A DNA stretch of 64,000 nucleotides, from positions 1 through 64,000 of the forward strand of contig JAIKWD010000022.1 of the NCBI GenBank assembly GCA_024685175.1. The letters are read 5' to 3'. A program made the position numbers and the translations under genes. Under the pieces are notes generated by a model, which saw nothing but the letters and a program-made list of their open reading frames with translations, did not search any database and was not told the DNA's origin. The stretch comes from Bacteroidales bacterium. Its GTDB lineage: Bacteria; Bacteroidota; Bacteroidia; Bacteroidales; WCHB1-69. Each line of letters begins with the position of its first letter. Within the stretch, counting starts at the first letter, position 1. Shown in pieces: positions 27,501-35,300 of this stretch.

Positions 27501-28507
27501 TTGTTAAATGTTCCAGGGTTGGCGCTGGGAGTAGGAATTGTGTCAATGGGGCTGTTGTTGATTTGATAGGTGAACAGAATCTTGCTCTGATCGATGGTGT
27601 CATTGTCCTTGAGGTCGGCTTGGATGAGGTAAGGACCCGTGTTGTTTCTGAGGTTGGTGTTCAACGCTCCGCAGTTGGCATCGCCACCAGCGTAAATTAG
27701 AGGCAGGAAATAGATACGCGGAATCTCCAATTCGCAGTTGGAGAAAAGGAAAGTCAGGTTGTCGATATGCCAACCATTGCAGTTCTCGGTACCGGAAGAC
27801 TCTGGGGAGCTTTTGTTGATACGGAATTGCAATTGGAAGTGGGTGACGCCAGGAGCAATAATGAATCTGGAAATTTCAAGGATCTCATGTCTCCACCAAC
27901 TGTTGGTTGGCTGCTGGGTGATGCTGTTCGGCTTCCAAAGACCGTTAGCACCATCACCGTAGGCTTTATCGTTGAACTTACCGGCAGTGTATGTGCCAAA
28001 ATGACCATTCGGACCCGTTGGTCTGGGAGTGATGTAGGGATCTACGGTGCCATCACCATAATAGAAATCACTGTTGGTGTTGAAACTCAAAGGACGCCAA
28101 GAGCCCCAGTTGGGAGTGCCGTCATCGTTGAGTCCCGTGGCCGTATGATAATAGATCTGGGCGTTATCCAAGTCGTTGATCTTACAAATCTGATCAAAAC
28201 TCAGATAAATGTACCGGATACTATCGTCAATCTCGCTTGAAGCCAACTCGATAGTGTTGGTAGTCATGTTTAAGTTGGTCGATTGGTGGAGTCTTCCTCG
28301 AATGGAGGCAGGCGAAGAGACAAATAGCGTGGAGTCTAATATCCAGTCGCCATCAGTGAAATGCGCATGGGTGGATGTGACTTGCATGGTGGCACCGTCG
28401 AAATTTTCACGATAGACAGTGGCGGAATCCAAGTGTTGGGCAATCAGCATCATGGGCATCCAACAGAATGCAACCAATAGACAAAGGACCTTTTTCATTG
28501 TAGTCAT
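18557..28507 (-). CDS. Giant secreted protein with beta-helix, GEVED domain and type IX sorting signal
   Basis: Start chosen at ATG 28507 (MTTMKKVLC; ATG 28498 is equally possible), giving about 3,316 residues with a signal peptide ending near MLIAQ. Residues about 550-950 form a right-handed parallel beta-helix (many repeats of the NNISS, GIYVEN, NHVKVGN type). At least two copies of a jelly-roll-like module occur near residues 1745-1890 and 2355-2470, each with an IDWD(A/N)EI motif. A GEVED domain lies at about 2650-2800 (VYIDYNRNGEFE...GETEDYAI). The last 80 residues are a type A sorting domain (NEPNPASNATRISY, ending KKMVIQR), so export by the type IX system and cell-surface attachment is expected. 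Probably an adhesin or surface-layer component; no catalytic motif recognised. The start is followed upstream by a TATTTTTG -7 box at 28577-28584 (minus). Confidence 0.88.
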   Translation of the reverse strand: MTTMKKVLCLLVAFCWMPMMLIAQHLDSATVYRENFDGATMQVTSTHAHFTDGDWILDSTLFVSSPASIRGRLHQSTNLNMTTNTIELASSEIDDSIRYIYLSFDQICKINDLDNAQIYYHTATGLNDDGTPNWGSWRPLSFNTNSDFYYGDGTVDPYITPRPTGPNGHFGTYTAGKFNDKAYGDGANGLWKPNSITQQPTNSWWRHEILEISRFIIAPGVTHFQLQFRINKSSPESSGTENCNGWHIDNLTFLFSNCELEIPRIYFLPLIYAGGDANCGALNTNLRNNTGPYLIQADLKDNDTIDQSKILFTYQINNSPIDTIPTPSANPGTFNNSGHTIHAASWTLPSICYYDTIRYHIFVEDVHGNNYRLDTFLIAWHNQTNIQNNDCRADSINVSEMPHCFITGEAQPVKFYFTNKSDAPHSTSSPYQTDLSVTLKVENENHQVTHNSTHNWSGSICMDISDTLSLGSFIPTKGYNYITAYITTRNGQVDGYHGNDTIRYVGFACDSILNGDYTVGGSNPDFANMQEVLTALEFCGINGPTTFHFRPGTYQDFVFTQNFVGQSEVNTITFQGDSRDQVIVNNNQTDNGTNLFGAVTLIDVKNYIFKDLTLQGNNSNTSKGVLFRGNGSTNILFDNCKIIANTTNTTSENCFAVGRTVGASSAQIADDNISFNNCILSGGNFGVYYIGVNNKRNIITFTNNNISSCYRGIYTKYCNVDIQGNHITQYNMGSHQNFSGIYVENTTGPNIDGNTIDNTYDAEYGIYLGSASGADFFIRNNHVKVGNSLYGVYVTGSASSATTTGYVYNNEVILYPVTANNSYAMYSVSSANINILNNSLYIKSDAPYENTAALMLKNNAVLYYNILINECNIGMGNATNYPLYLDGSSTTFSGTYNNLFSPSGVIVSKNGIALNSINEMENNITTTSSNTSILPPIADATASLLPTDFNGLECPKHNSISTDIRGVQRTEITYMGAYANAIPAVDVSVTAMTTPAIGSCPEDSYDLTVTLTNKGSQVLNFSNNAATISVHSDSLNLTQTTNVNTGTIALLGSTNQVVASNVVIPTNQNIDLTFIINTTGDANHSNDTLRLNFIMEAAKPDYEEDFSNGTHQTWNIEQLSTGSKIGNWTFMEGADATPSIAPVYGTGMLHFNSKTFASGTKSRAIMPVIDMNGSINPILEVWFAHDKTTSNKTLEGVTVKVSTDNLATFTDLIPEEQTVALLKRYQADATTPEWRLYTYDLSAYSNAGCIYIAFDAESQAGANINIDRIRLRNLVDNDIAVTQLYSQSETPNNFAMSNVVSARLRNDGRDTQNDIKVYLNVTGAAEQYHDSLTVTSLAFGEETVVTFPDHHYNVQEVKNVEVRSRDDQVNSNNAMSWQMITNPNTVNYADTIPADMKIGDYSNIIRPCVRYTMDEELTITAVKYYYDMNYIANPESGFRAFVSNSNGEIVATSDIIEFANLQQGDWNIIPINNFALTNMNNEFYVGIEMLAKGDYLCAQIETPLRDSAFYYLENNGTYTPQTTGRFMIGALVDSPYVHDIAILSLDNPTTRCDLGHEHITLTITNNGSQDLMPGTMFHYSVNGLPAVSEAMTDTLHSHETTTFIFNTVFDFTNNLIDIDSDYAINVWVTKDALDRLQYNDSLALVITSRGKASMPIAPDTIPIPYYTSGVLTAHLPSNISQGVIGWFASTGYESWESLGFSDSTFRTPVIFYDTVFYANANPGYIHDTIVGELTGNISNGAQPFNFSKGYSRGRILYTENEIGQHGPISAIGVYVNVAANGEDGIPIKLYMKTTTISSFPSSENIDWDNEILDATLVYDGRVYFNQTGWYYLNINMPFNYDSGNLIILTETNCADYCTGTGNQCTTCGNYVSGGTTFPTFRQTNITNGFVQYKDGNTLPLTGAYSNHSKRLTTAFRFADLECGSAKIPIHVHVPDIPTYDVQTISMDWPITKCALYDEQVEVTLQNMLNIAIPAGKVVVHAVFNGNEVTHTINEEFAPEEIKHVTFDNTFDFSAPTANILFDYVIYTTLNNESVVYSGNDTITGSFTSNYTAGLDTAYHYLANYTEKIEILQLNDRNRLQNNVQTYYFFDSDSNRVGTNTLPYYLTPNLYDSVVYYVEAKTKTSGCTTRRVPIYINVPVPQYDIMTDALVMPKMYQCGVSESYPIQVQVTNTDTTSTSVVPAGTFSLTAQFTGTQNVTGQTIVNAPVSSLDNIVVTFGNGVNIGSKTQNNIYDYTIFSQSTNPNAYVYTLNDTIRGRLYVPAYPTDVPATRTFTNANYGQPYTVNTSNFTNSPYNYYYFYQNSTDETPFAQGLGFVTDPLYDTTIYYYSGRIISPGFDSLITVGTGTSSTNAPFTFTTGTSYGRIQYLSTELGGVAGHIDTLFIKIKNANTNDGTSVPVKMWMVNVDDTLYTGTAPHIDWDAEIANAKLVFDGDLAFDQTDWYAIPLKGGFDYDGRAIYLYTKHDCNGGSCIVNNGIASNITFSSTSISRRVLTKGTGNEQWASSRWNTRFKFNYTCESPKGILQINTVQRTHDLQLEAILAPSTPNNAYANNEQVQVRITNHGKNTESNFPVKYQLDNQTPVSQNFSGSLASGASATITFTQRLDLTDVYFATPFKVYTDLSSDQYRANDTVHTILEKPTPTSEPTANSNKLHITNVTFSTINNGTAAPYLGHARVGDETYSNFTLDNNLRGEVVQGQMYPLWVYHAFTDNSPKQAYTAVYIDYNRNGEFETNERITPNNGQVTPSSDSLIFRYITIPDTAETGLTRMRIICSKSVIGSPTGYYNAEGETEDYAINILPPYNNDMGLCTYVHPIGDICPDTAATIRIWAKNYGAQTQNFGTSPMTVTSTVTNGAYSNNYNAIVNEGSVLPGDSILVLIKPVNLSAIGSYTILSRLTYAPDQYAHNDTLTTRASTDSLRNVLSLPFFENFDSIASSSFSDLFFPDEWITDQNNLSYSWVVQHGASPNNPDAGPSTDHTQNIVFLYATLPGPANSTNNWATLTTRCINMHYNYEYPVELSYFKHFHGKSTANFTMTIEVGSGTNFQTIKTLHKSDGGQNSATSPWTGDTLALNGIDEVAQLRFKVTQSTGKVDPSLDDIGIIVGAPSIALDSILYPDTVSCLTIGDIIHPIVRIRNTGLSPIYTYDLTYTMSVGPDIVTLHDTIHHALHAGEYFDYETQQGFDLQFPTEHLDFTCLIHIDNERIADTIISIRDNKRHVQTCTNYAIDDLDKDNVILMQNEPNPASNATRISYTLPQAGKTVLSIYSTTGQLLYTDTQEALDGDNYYDVNTSSLADGLYFYSLKYKDVVITKKMVIQR

Positions 28508-28576
28508 ATTATAGTTTTTTTTTTTATTTCCAAAAATTTTTCCAAAGTATAAATAATACACTATATATAAAGCTGA

Positions 28577-28584
28577 CAAAAATA
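28577..28584 (-). promoter_or_regulatory. -7 box of the giant gene
   Basis: TATTTTTG on the minus strand; the leader would be about 65 bases and is very AT-rich. Confidence 0.45.
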
Positions 28585-28700
28585 CATTTTTTTTCTTTAG
28601 CACCCTTCTTTTTTTTAGTAATTATATTGAACTGAAAGAGAGGTGTTTAAGAAAAAAAAGAAGATGGAAGGATTGTTGGACTCTGATTTTACCGATTTTG

Positions 28701-29690
28701 TCAAGCGTTGAAGTCGGATGGTTTATCAGGAGAATAAAGTGCCATTATGCGTTGGCATTCTTCCATGGTGTCGGCCTTCATCAGCTGCATACGAATGCTT
28801 TTGAAATTGTACAGTCCCTTGAAATAGCCGGCATACATGGCCCGCATCTCAAGCACCGCCCTGCGCTCGCCTTTCTCTTCGATGGCAACTTGCAGATGCC
28901 CGAGCGCGGTTCTCACCCGCTCTTCGTATGTCGGAGCTTTTATGGGCAAGCCTGACAACCTGTCTTTGATGTCTTGGAAGATCCAAGGGTTGCCGATGGC
29001 CGCGCGTCCGATCATGATGCCGTCCACGCCGTAGCGCTTTTGATATGCAATGGCTTTGTCCGCCGAATCGATATCGCCGTTGCCAATGACGGGAATGTTC
29101 ATGCGAGGGTTCTCTTTGACTTGACCGATCAAGGTCCAGTCGGCCTCGCCACCATACATCTGTGCCCGTGTCCGGCCATGGATGGTGATGCCTTCGATGC
29201 CTACGTCTTGCAACCGTTCGGCCACCTCCACAATAGGCTTGTTCGACTGCTCCCATCCCAGACGGGTCTTTACGGTGACAGGCAACTTGACGGCTTGAAC
29301 CACCGCCGAAGTGAGTGCAACCATCTTGGGGATGTCTTGCAAAATGCCCGCTCCTGCCCCTTTGGTCACCACCTTGCGCACCGGACAACCCCAGTTGATG
29401 TCGATGAAGTCGGGCCCCGCCTCTTCGGCCATCTGGGCAGCCGCGATCAACGACGCTTCATTATGCCCGAAAATCTGTATGCCGAACGGACGCTCACGCT
29501 CCTCAAAACCCATTTTGCGGATGCTCTTGTCTACTTCCCGAGACAATGCGTCCGAAGAAATGAACTCTGAAATAAGAATGTCTGCTCCTTTCTCCTTGCA
29601 AACCATCCGGAAAGAGTGATCAGTGACTCCTTCCATAGGAGCCAAGTAGACAGGAAAGGCAAAACGATCGAGTAGATTTTTAATGCGCAT
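28701..29690 (-). CDS. dusB: tRNA-dihydrouridine synthase
   Basis: Start taken at ATG 29690 (MRIKNLLDRF), giving 329 residues; 15 residues of open frame upstream overlap the promoter. LAPMEGVTDHSFR binds FMN, DINWGCPVRKV carries the catalytic cysteine, and ITIHGRTRAQMY, GNGDI and GIMIGRAAIGNPW complete the TIM-barrel FMN site. It reduces uridine to dihydrouridine in tRNA D-loops. Divergent from the secreted coiled-coil gene with overlapping promoters. Confidence 0.94.
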   Translation of the reverse strand: MRIKNLLDRFAFPVYLAPMEGVTDHSFRMVCKEKGADILISEFISSDALSREVDKSIRKMGFEERERPFGIQIFGHNEASLIAAAQMAEEAGPDFIDINWGCPVRKVVTKGAGAGILQDIPKMVALTSAVVQAVKLPVTVKTRLGWEQSNKPIVEVAERLQDVGIEGITIHGRTRAQMYGGEADWTLIGQVKENPRMNIPVIGNGDIDSADKAIAYQKRYGVDGIMIGRAAIGNPWIFQDIKDRLSGLPIKAPTYEERVRTALGHLQVAIEEKGERRAVLEMRAMYAGYFKGLYNFKSIRMQLMKADTMEECQRIMALYSPDKPSDFNA

Positions 29691-29699
29691 ATTGACGCG

Positions 29700-29722
29700 C
29701 AAAGATAATTTTTTTATTTTTG
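29700..29722. promoter_or_regulatory. Divergent -7 boxes for dusB and the coiled-coil gene
   Basis: On the minus strand TATCTTTG at 29700-29707 lies 10 bases from the dusB start codon, so the dusB transcript may be nearly leaderless. On the plus strand TATTTTTG at 29715-29722 serves the gene at 29761. Only seven bases separate the two boxes. Confidence 0.6.
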
Positions 29723-29760
29723 CAGTCAAGAACAAAAATTAATCACCAAAACACATTAAT

Positions 29761-30405
29761 ATGAAGAAGTTATTTATTTTAGTTGCAGTGGTTTGTGCCG
29801 CTTTTGCCCTTTCGGCACAAGATGTGAAATCTTCTATGATTGATTTCGGAAAAGCTCAATATTCAGGTTACTTGATGAATATGAAGAACGCTTCTGTGGA
29901 TGTGGTCGAGTCCACAATGCGTGACTTGCTTGAAAACAAGTACAACTTGAAAGCCAAAAAAGAAAATGGTTTCAATGCTTACCTCAATCAACCGTTCTTA
30001 CCGTTCGGCTCCCAAAATTACGACATATACTTCAAGGTAGGTGAGTTCGGCAAAAAGAAGAACAAAACTACCCAATTGTCTATGATCGTTTGCACGGGTA
30101 ACATGAACGCTGTCACAGCCTCTAACAATCCCGATGTCGACAACGCTATCCGCCATTTCCTCAACGATTTTGCTCCCAAAATTACGCAGTTTCAAAACCA
30201 ACAAGAGATAGACGCACTCAAGGAACAACTCAAGAAGCTGGAAAGCGAAAAGAAATCTTTGGAGAAAGATTTGAACAAGACCGATAAGCAAATCGAAAAG
30301 TTGCAAAAGTCCAAAGAAGAGACTAACCAAAAGATCAAAGAGACCGAGAAGAAGATCGATAAGGTTCAACAAGACCTTAAAGATGCAGAGAGAAAAATGA
30401 GATAA
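29761..30405 (+). CDS. Secreted protein with C-terminal coiled coil, unknown function
   Basis: 214 residues. MKKLFILVAVVCAAFALSAQ is a signal peptide. Residues about 20-140 are a small mixed alpha/beta domain without a recognised family; residues about 145-214 are a highly charged coiled coil of Lys and Glu heptads (LKEQLKKLESEKKSLEKDL). It probably sits in the periplasm or outer membrane and may self-associate. Not recognised further. Confidence 0.75.
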   Translation: MKKLFILVAVVCAAFALSAQDVKSSMIDFGKAQYSGYLMNMKNASVDVVESTMRDLLENKYNLKAKKENGFNAYLNQPFLPFGSQNYDIYFKVGEFGKKKNKTTQLSMIVCTGNMNAVTASNNPDVDNAIRHFLNDFAPKITQFQNQQEIDALKEQLKKLESEKKSLEKDLNKTDKQIEKLQKSKEETNQKIKETEKKIDKVQQDLKDAERKMR

Positions 30406-30426
30406 CTGGAATAGTTGTTTCATAAA

Positions 30427-30457
30427 AAAAACGGGGCAATCGCCCCGTTTTTTTTAC
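30427..30457. terminator. Bidirectional terminator
   Basis: ACGGGGC, a short loop AATC, then GCCCCGT, with an A run on one side and a T run on the other, between the convergent coiled-coil gene and argS. Confidence 0.9.
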
Positions 30458-32244
30458 ATCTTGTCTGGCACGTCAATGCCCAGCAACTTCATCGCGTTGC
30501 GGATGGTGATGGCCACCCATTGCGAGAGTTGAAGCCGCAGCAAACGCTTGCTCTTGTCGGCCTCCTTCATGATGGGCGTGTCTTGGTAGAAGTGGTTGAA
30601 CTGCTTGGCCAGGTCGTATGCGTAGTTGGCGATGACAGCCGGACTGTAGTTGTCGCCGGCGACGAGCACCGTCTGCGGGTATTTGTACAGTATCTTGACC
30701 AACAACTTCTCTTCCGTGTCGAGTGTGACCGCGTCGGAGAGGGTGTCGTCGATATGGACGCCTTGTTCGGCGGCTTTGCGCAGCAGCGACTGGATGCGGG
30801 CGTGCGTGTATTGGATGAACGGAGCCGTGTTGCCGTTGAAGTCGATAGACTCGGCCGGGTTGAAGAGCATATTCTTGGTGGGATCCACCTTGAGGATGAA
30901 GTACTTGAGCGCGCCCAAGCCGACCATCTCGTACAGCTTGGCCGCTTCTTCGCCCTGGAAGTCAAACTTGCCCAGCGCCTCCGTGCCGGACTTGGCCTCT
31001 TGGAACATATCGTCCATCAGGTCGTCGGCGTCCACCACGGTGCCCTCGCGCGACTTCATCTTGCCGCTGGGCAACTCCACCATACCGTAGGAGAGATGGT
31101 GTATCCGCTCGCCGAAGGCCTTGCCCAGTTTCTTGCCCAACACCAACTTGAGCACGTCGAAGTGGTAGTTCTGCTCGTTGCCCACCACGTAGATCATCGT
31201 TTGAGGCTTGTATTCCTCGTAGCGAAGTTGCGCAGTGCCGAGGTCTTGGGTCATATAGACGGAGGTGCCGTCTTTGCGCAGCAACACCTTCTCGTCCAGC
31301 CCTTCGGCGGTCAGGTCCACCCGAACGCTTCCGTCCTCGTGCTTGTAGAAGACGCCCTTGTCGAGGCCTTCCTGCACCAGACTTTTGCCCAACAGGTAGG
31401 TGTTTGACTCGTAGTAGGTCTTGTCGAAGTGGATGCCCAAGCGCTCGTAGGTGGCGTCGAAGCCGGCGTACACCCATTGGTTCATCTGTTGCCAAAGGGC
31501 GCGAACCGTCTCGTCGCCCGCCTCCCACTTGCGGAGCATCTCACGGGCCTCCAACATAATGGGCGCTTGTTGCGCCGCGTCCTCTTCCGTGTGTCCTTGC
31601 GCCACGAGCTCCCGCTGTTCCTCCTTGTAGTGTTGGTCGAACACCACGTAGTACTTGCCCACGAGGTGGTCGCCCTTCATCCCCGAAGTCTCGGGCGTCT
31701 CGCCGTTGCCGTAACGCAACCAAGCCACCATCGACTTGCAGATGTGGATGCCGCGGTCGTTGACCAGGTTGACTTGCACGACGGGATGGCCGCATGCCTT
31801 CAGGATCTGCGACACGGAGTGGCCGAGCAGGTTGTTGCGCACGTGCCCGAGGTGCAGGGGCTTGTTCGTGTTGGGCGACGAGTACTCGATGAGCACGGGC
31901 GCCTCGTCGATGGTCTCGTTGAGACCGTAGCGCACGTTTGCGTGGTTGTCGCGCAAACAGTGCCGCCAAAAATCGTCGGAGATGCTGAGGTTGAGGTATC
32001 CCTTGACGACATTGTAGCTGCTTAGCATCTCGACCTTTGCGCTCAACGCCTTGCCTATCTCGTCGGCCACGGCGTCCGGGGCCTTGCGGGCTAGCTTGAC
32101 GTATGGAAACACGACGATGGTGAAATCCCCCTCGAATTCCTTGCGGGTGGGCTGTACCAAGGCGGTGTCGGCGGCGATGTCGATGCCGTATATTTCATTT
32201 AGGGTCTCTTTCAACCCCTCTGCGATGATTTTTTCGGGTGACAT
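30454..32244 (-). CDS. argS: Arginyl-tRNA synthetase
   Basis: 596 residues. An N-terminal Arg-tRNA-synthetase domain precedes NKPLHLGHVRNNLLG (HIGH motif HLGH, about residue 130). YVVGNEQNYHFDVL and GKMKSREGTVV (KMSKS-like) lie in the catalytic domain, and the C-terminal DALR domain ends in LLGIDVPDKM. Class I synthetase charging tRNA-Arg. Stands alone; a perfect palindrome (32263-32298) lies just upstream of its start. Confidence 0.96.
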   Translation of the reverse strand: MSPEKIIAEGLKETLNEIYGIDIAADTALVQPTRKEFEGDFTIVVFPYVKLARKAPDAVADEIGKALSAKVEMLSSYNVVKGYLNLSISDDFWRHCLRDNHANVRYGLNETIDEAPVLIEYSSPNTNKPLHLGHVRNNLLGHSVSQILKACGHPVVQVNLVNDRGIHICKSMVAWLRYGNGETPETSGMKGDHLVGKYYVVFDQHYKEEQRELVAQGHTEEDAAQQAPIMLEAREMLRKWEAGDETVRALWQQMNQWVYAGFDATYERLGIHFDKTYYESNTYLLGKSLVQEGLDKGVFYKHEDGSVRVDLTAEGLDEKVLLRKDGTSVYMTQDLGTAQLRYEEYKPQTMIYVVGNEQNYHFDVLKLVLGKKLGKAFGERIHHLSYGMVELPSGKMKSREGTVVDADDLMDDMFQEAKSGTEALGKFDFQGEEAAKLYEMVGLGALKYFILKVDPTKNMLFNPAESIDFNGNTAPFIQYTHARIQSLLRKAAEQGVHIDDTLSDAVTLDTEEKLLVKILYKYPQTVLVAGDNYSPAVIANYAYDLAKQFNHFYQDTPIMKEADKSKRLLRLQLSQWVAITIRNAMKLLGIDVPDKM

Positions 32245-32262
32245 TGTGTGTTTTTGTATTAT

Positions 32263-32298
32263 AAATGTAGAGACAAGGCGTGCCTTGTCTCTACATTT
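32263..32298. repeat. Palindromic element, intergenic copy
   Basis: Two 17-base arms (AAATGTAGAGACAAGGC and its exact complement) separated by GT. The outer TGTAGAGAC...GTCTCTACA is shared with the three copies inside the FISUMP genes at 61692, 61999 and 63527; the centres differ. It lies between the InlB/FISUMP gene and argS and could also act as a transcript-ending hairpin, though no T run follows closely. Confidence 0.85.
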
Positions 32299-32322
32299 AG
32301 GGTTTTATATTTTCAATTTCGA

Positions 32323-35300
32323 TTAATCCTTGACGCAACGCACGCTGTAACCCATACCGGGCGTGGTGTCGTTGACCTGGAACATATAGCAGTGGCAGTC
32401 GGCCCAGAATACCTTGGGTTGGCTGGGTTGTGCCGGATCGATGCACCAGAAATAGCTGTGGCTCAACATATTGTCGAAACGGTCGGCATCGACGTTATAG
32501 TAACCGCCGGGCAGCAGGGAGAGACCTGTGCTGTTGTTGCCGCCGCCGTCCAGCCAGAGCCCGTTGGCGCGCAAGTCGTCAATCTCGGTAGATGTGTTGA
32601 GACCGGCAGCAGCGTATACTTCCGTGACGGTCGGGATGTGCCAGCCGGTAGGGCAGATGCCTTGGACGTTGCCATTGTCATCGGGAGTGGCACCCGCACC
32701 TATTGCGGTGTTCCAATCGTAAAGGTAACCGTAGGTGTCGAGGTTGGCTTCCTCGTCATTGTGCATATCGCTCTTGTAAACCATAGCATTGTCGGCGGGG
32801 AGTACCAAGTTCGTGGTGGTCCAGCAACTTCCTGCAATATTGACAGAGGTGTAGGCGTTGCCTTCGGCATCGCTGACGGCGGAACATTCACCTACCGCGA
32901 TGAAGTTGGCCTCGACATGCGTATCTTCGTTCAATGTCAACTGCAACGGATTGGTGGTGCTTGCTAATTCATCGTTGATGCTCCAGAATGAGAACTGATA
33001 GCCGTCTTCAGGTATGGCGGTAAGCGTAATGGTGACATTGGAAGGATAGTAGCCGTCGCCGTAGTCAAAAGGATCAATGTTTACTGTGCCGGCATTTTCA
33101 GGCGCAACGGAGACGAAAAGCTGGTATAAACAAATTAGATTAGTGGTATAGGTAGTGACTTCGTCTTCCGTCTTGGAGTAGACAGCGTAGAGGGTCAGGT
33201 TGTCTGTCGGATTATAGATGCTACCGGCAGTGTAGAGATGGGTAATGTTGGTGGTAGGCTCGTCTATTGGCATATCGGTCCAGCCGGCGAAGCTGTATCC
33301 ATTGATTTCGGCGCACGGGGTGGCTTCGGGAAGCTCGACTCCGCCGCCAGGTTCTTGTTCCGTCAACTCGGCCGTCTCGCAAGTGCCGTTTCCGGCATCA
33401 AAGGTTACAGTGTACATATCGATGGGTTCCCACTTGGCGTAGAAGAACTTGTTGCTCTTGGCGGTGTCGTCAATGGTGGTGTAAGGACCATCGGTATATT
33501 CCCAATCCGTATACCAGCCGGCGAATGTTTGACCGTAGAGTTCTACGTTGTCGGCGGTAGGCAGCGTAACGGAGGTGCCGTAAGTGTAGGATGTGGGAGG
33601 CGTATAACCCTCCACGAAACTACCTTGCATCAACTCGTAACCGATGGTGTAGGTGGCAGGTGTGAAATTGGCGATTAAGTCGGTGTCGCTTATCAGTTCG
33701 AATGTGAACGGGTTGTCGGTTGAGATCAGGATGGTGTCGGGTGTAGACGAGCCCGATTGGTTACCGGATTGGCCGTGGCCAGGGAGGGTTGGAGTACCAG
33801 ATGTGGAAGCAGGCACTATGTGCGTCCAATTGGTGAATTCATAGCCGGGGTTAGGTATGGCCGTAAGGGTGACACTCGTTCCGTAAGGATAGGTGTTGCC
33901 CTCTTCGTAGTCGCTTTCAGGGCTGACCTCCACATAACCGCCGTTGGAAGGATCGACAATCGTGCTGACGACATAGACGTTGCGTTCCCACTTGGCGTAG
34001 AAGAACTTGTTGCCCGTGGCGGTGTCGTTGATAGAGGTGTAGGGACCGTCGGTATATTCCCAATCGGTGTACCAACCAAGGAAATGATGTTCGTAAAGTT
34101 CCACATCGTCGGCGGTGGGCAGTGTAACAACAGTGCCGGTGGAGTATGAAGTGGGAGGATTGTAGCCTTCTACGAAACTACCTTGCATCAACTCGTAGTT
34201 GATGGCGTATCCACACTCGGGTGAAGTGTAGTATTTGTAGAGTTCCACTTCGGTTTCATTCATTTCCAGCCTCATTAACCTTACAAGGGGGAGATTGCTG
34301 TTTGCACCGTATGTAGAAAAACGTTTAGGAGTGGAGCCATTGTTCCAACGGATACTGCGGCCTTCTTCGAGAACATTTTCAATAGCGACGGATGAATTGC
34401 TTGTAAAACTGATGTGCCAACAGGTGTTGTTGCTCATGCTAGCATTATTGGAAAGATTGTTTCCACTTGTACCCCAGTAAAGATATTTGTTGTCATTGTC
34501 CTTGAAAGCGAATGAACCGTATGCGTTGCCTGATACCAAAGTGAGGGGATAGGCACCCGTCGGATAGCTCTCAAAAAGAGTGCACTCTCCGTAGTCGTTT
34601 CCTCCGGTGGTAGGATGGACAATACCTGTCAGCTCATAGTTTTCGTTTGCATCGGTGTTCTTATATACGATGATCACTTGGTCGCCGATTCCGATGTCCA
34701 TACTGGTTACATCAACAAAAGATGGAGTAGAAATGACAGTTTGCGTAGTAATGCTATAAACGGCATAGAGAGTTTCGTTATCGCTCGGGTAGTATGTCAT
34801 ACCGGCCGGAAGAATAATATATTGGGATGTGGATTCTGTGGCAAGGGGTTCGTGATACCAACCGATGAACTCGTATCCTTCAGCTGTATGGCATGCTGTG
34901 GCTTCCGGCAGAACGATTCCGCCGTCGCCTTCTTGTTCCGTCAACTCGGTAACATCGCACGTGCCCGTTCCGGCATCGAATGTCACCGTGTGAGGTTCGG
35001 ATGCCACAAGCTTGTAGATGACAACAGCTTTTTGGCCAGATCCATAACAGGAAAACAAAGGGTTATTACTAGTACTATTGTATCTAAGTGAATTATGTGT
35101 GTTGTCTCCTTGTGCTATGATGGTCGTTGCGCCATCGCTGTCAATGCTGATAGTCCACGAGCCATTGGCATTCTTGTTTTGTTGTGTCCTTAAGTAATTG
35201 TCGCTAGAACTTGCTGCGTACAAGTATCCGTTACCCACGTTGAAGGCGTAAGTCATCGTAGTGGTGACAGTGCCCTGTTCCAACGTGATGATTTGGACAC

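Noticed and set aside
30415..31407. Plus-strand frame of 330 codons opposite argS
   Set aside because: Complement of arginyl-tRNA synthetase, and it begins at the terminator hairpin.
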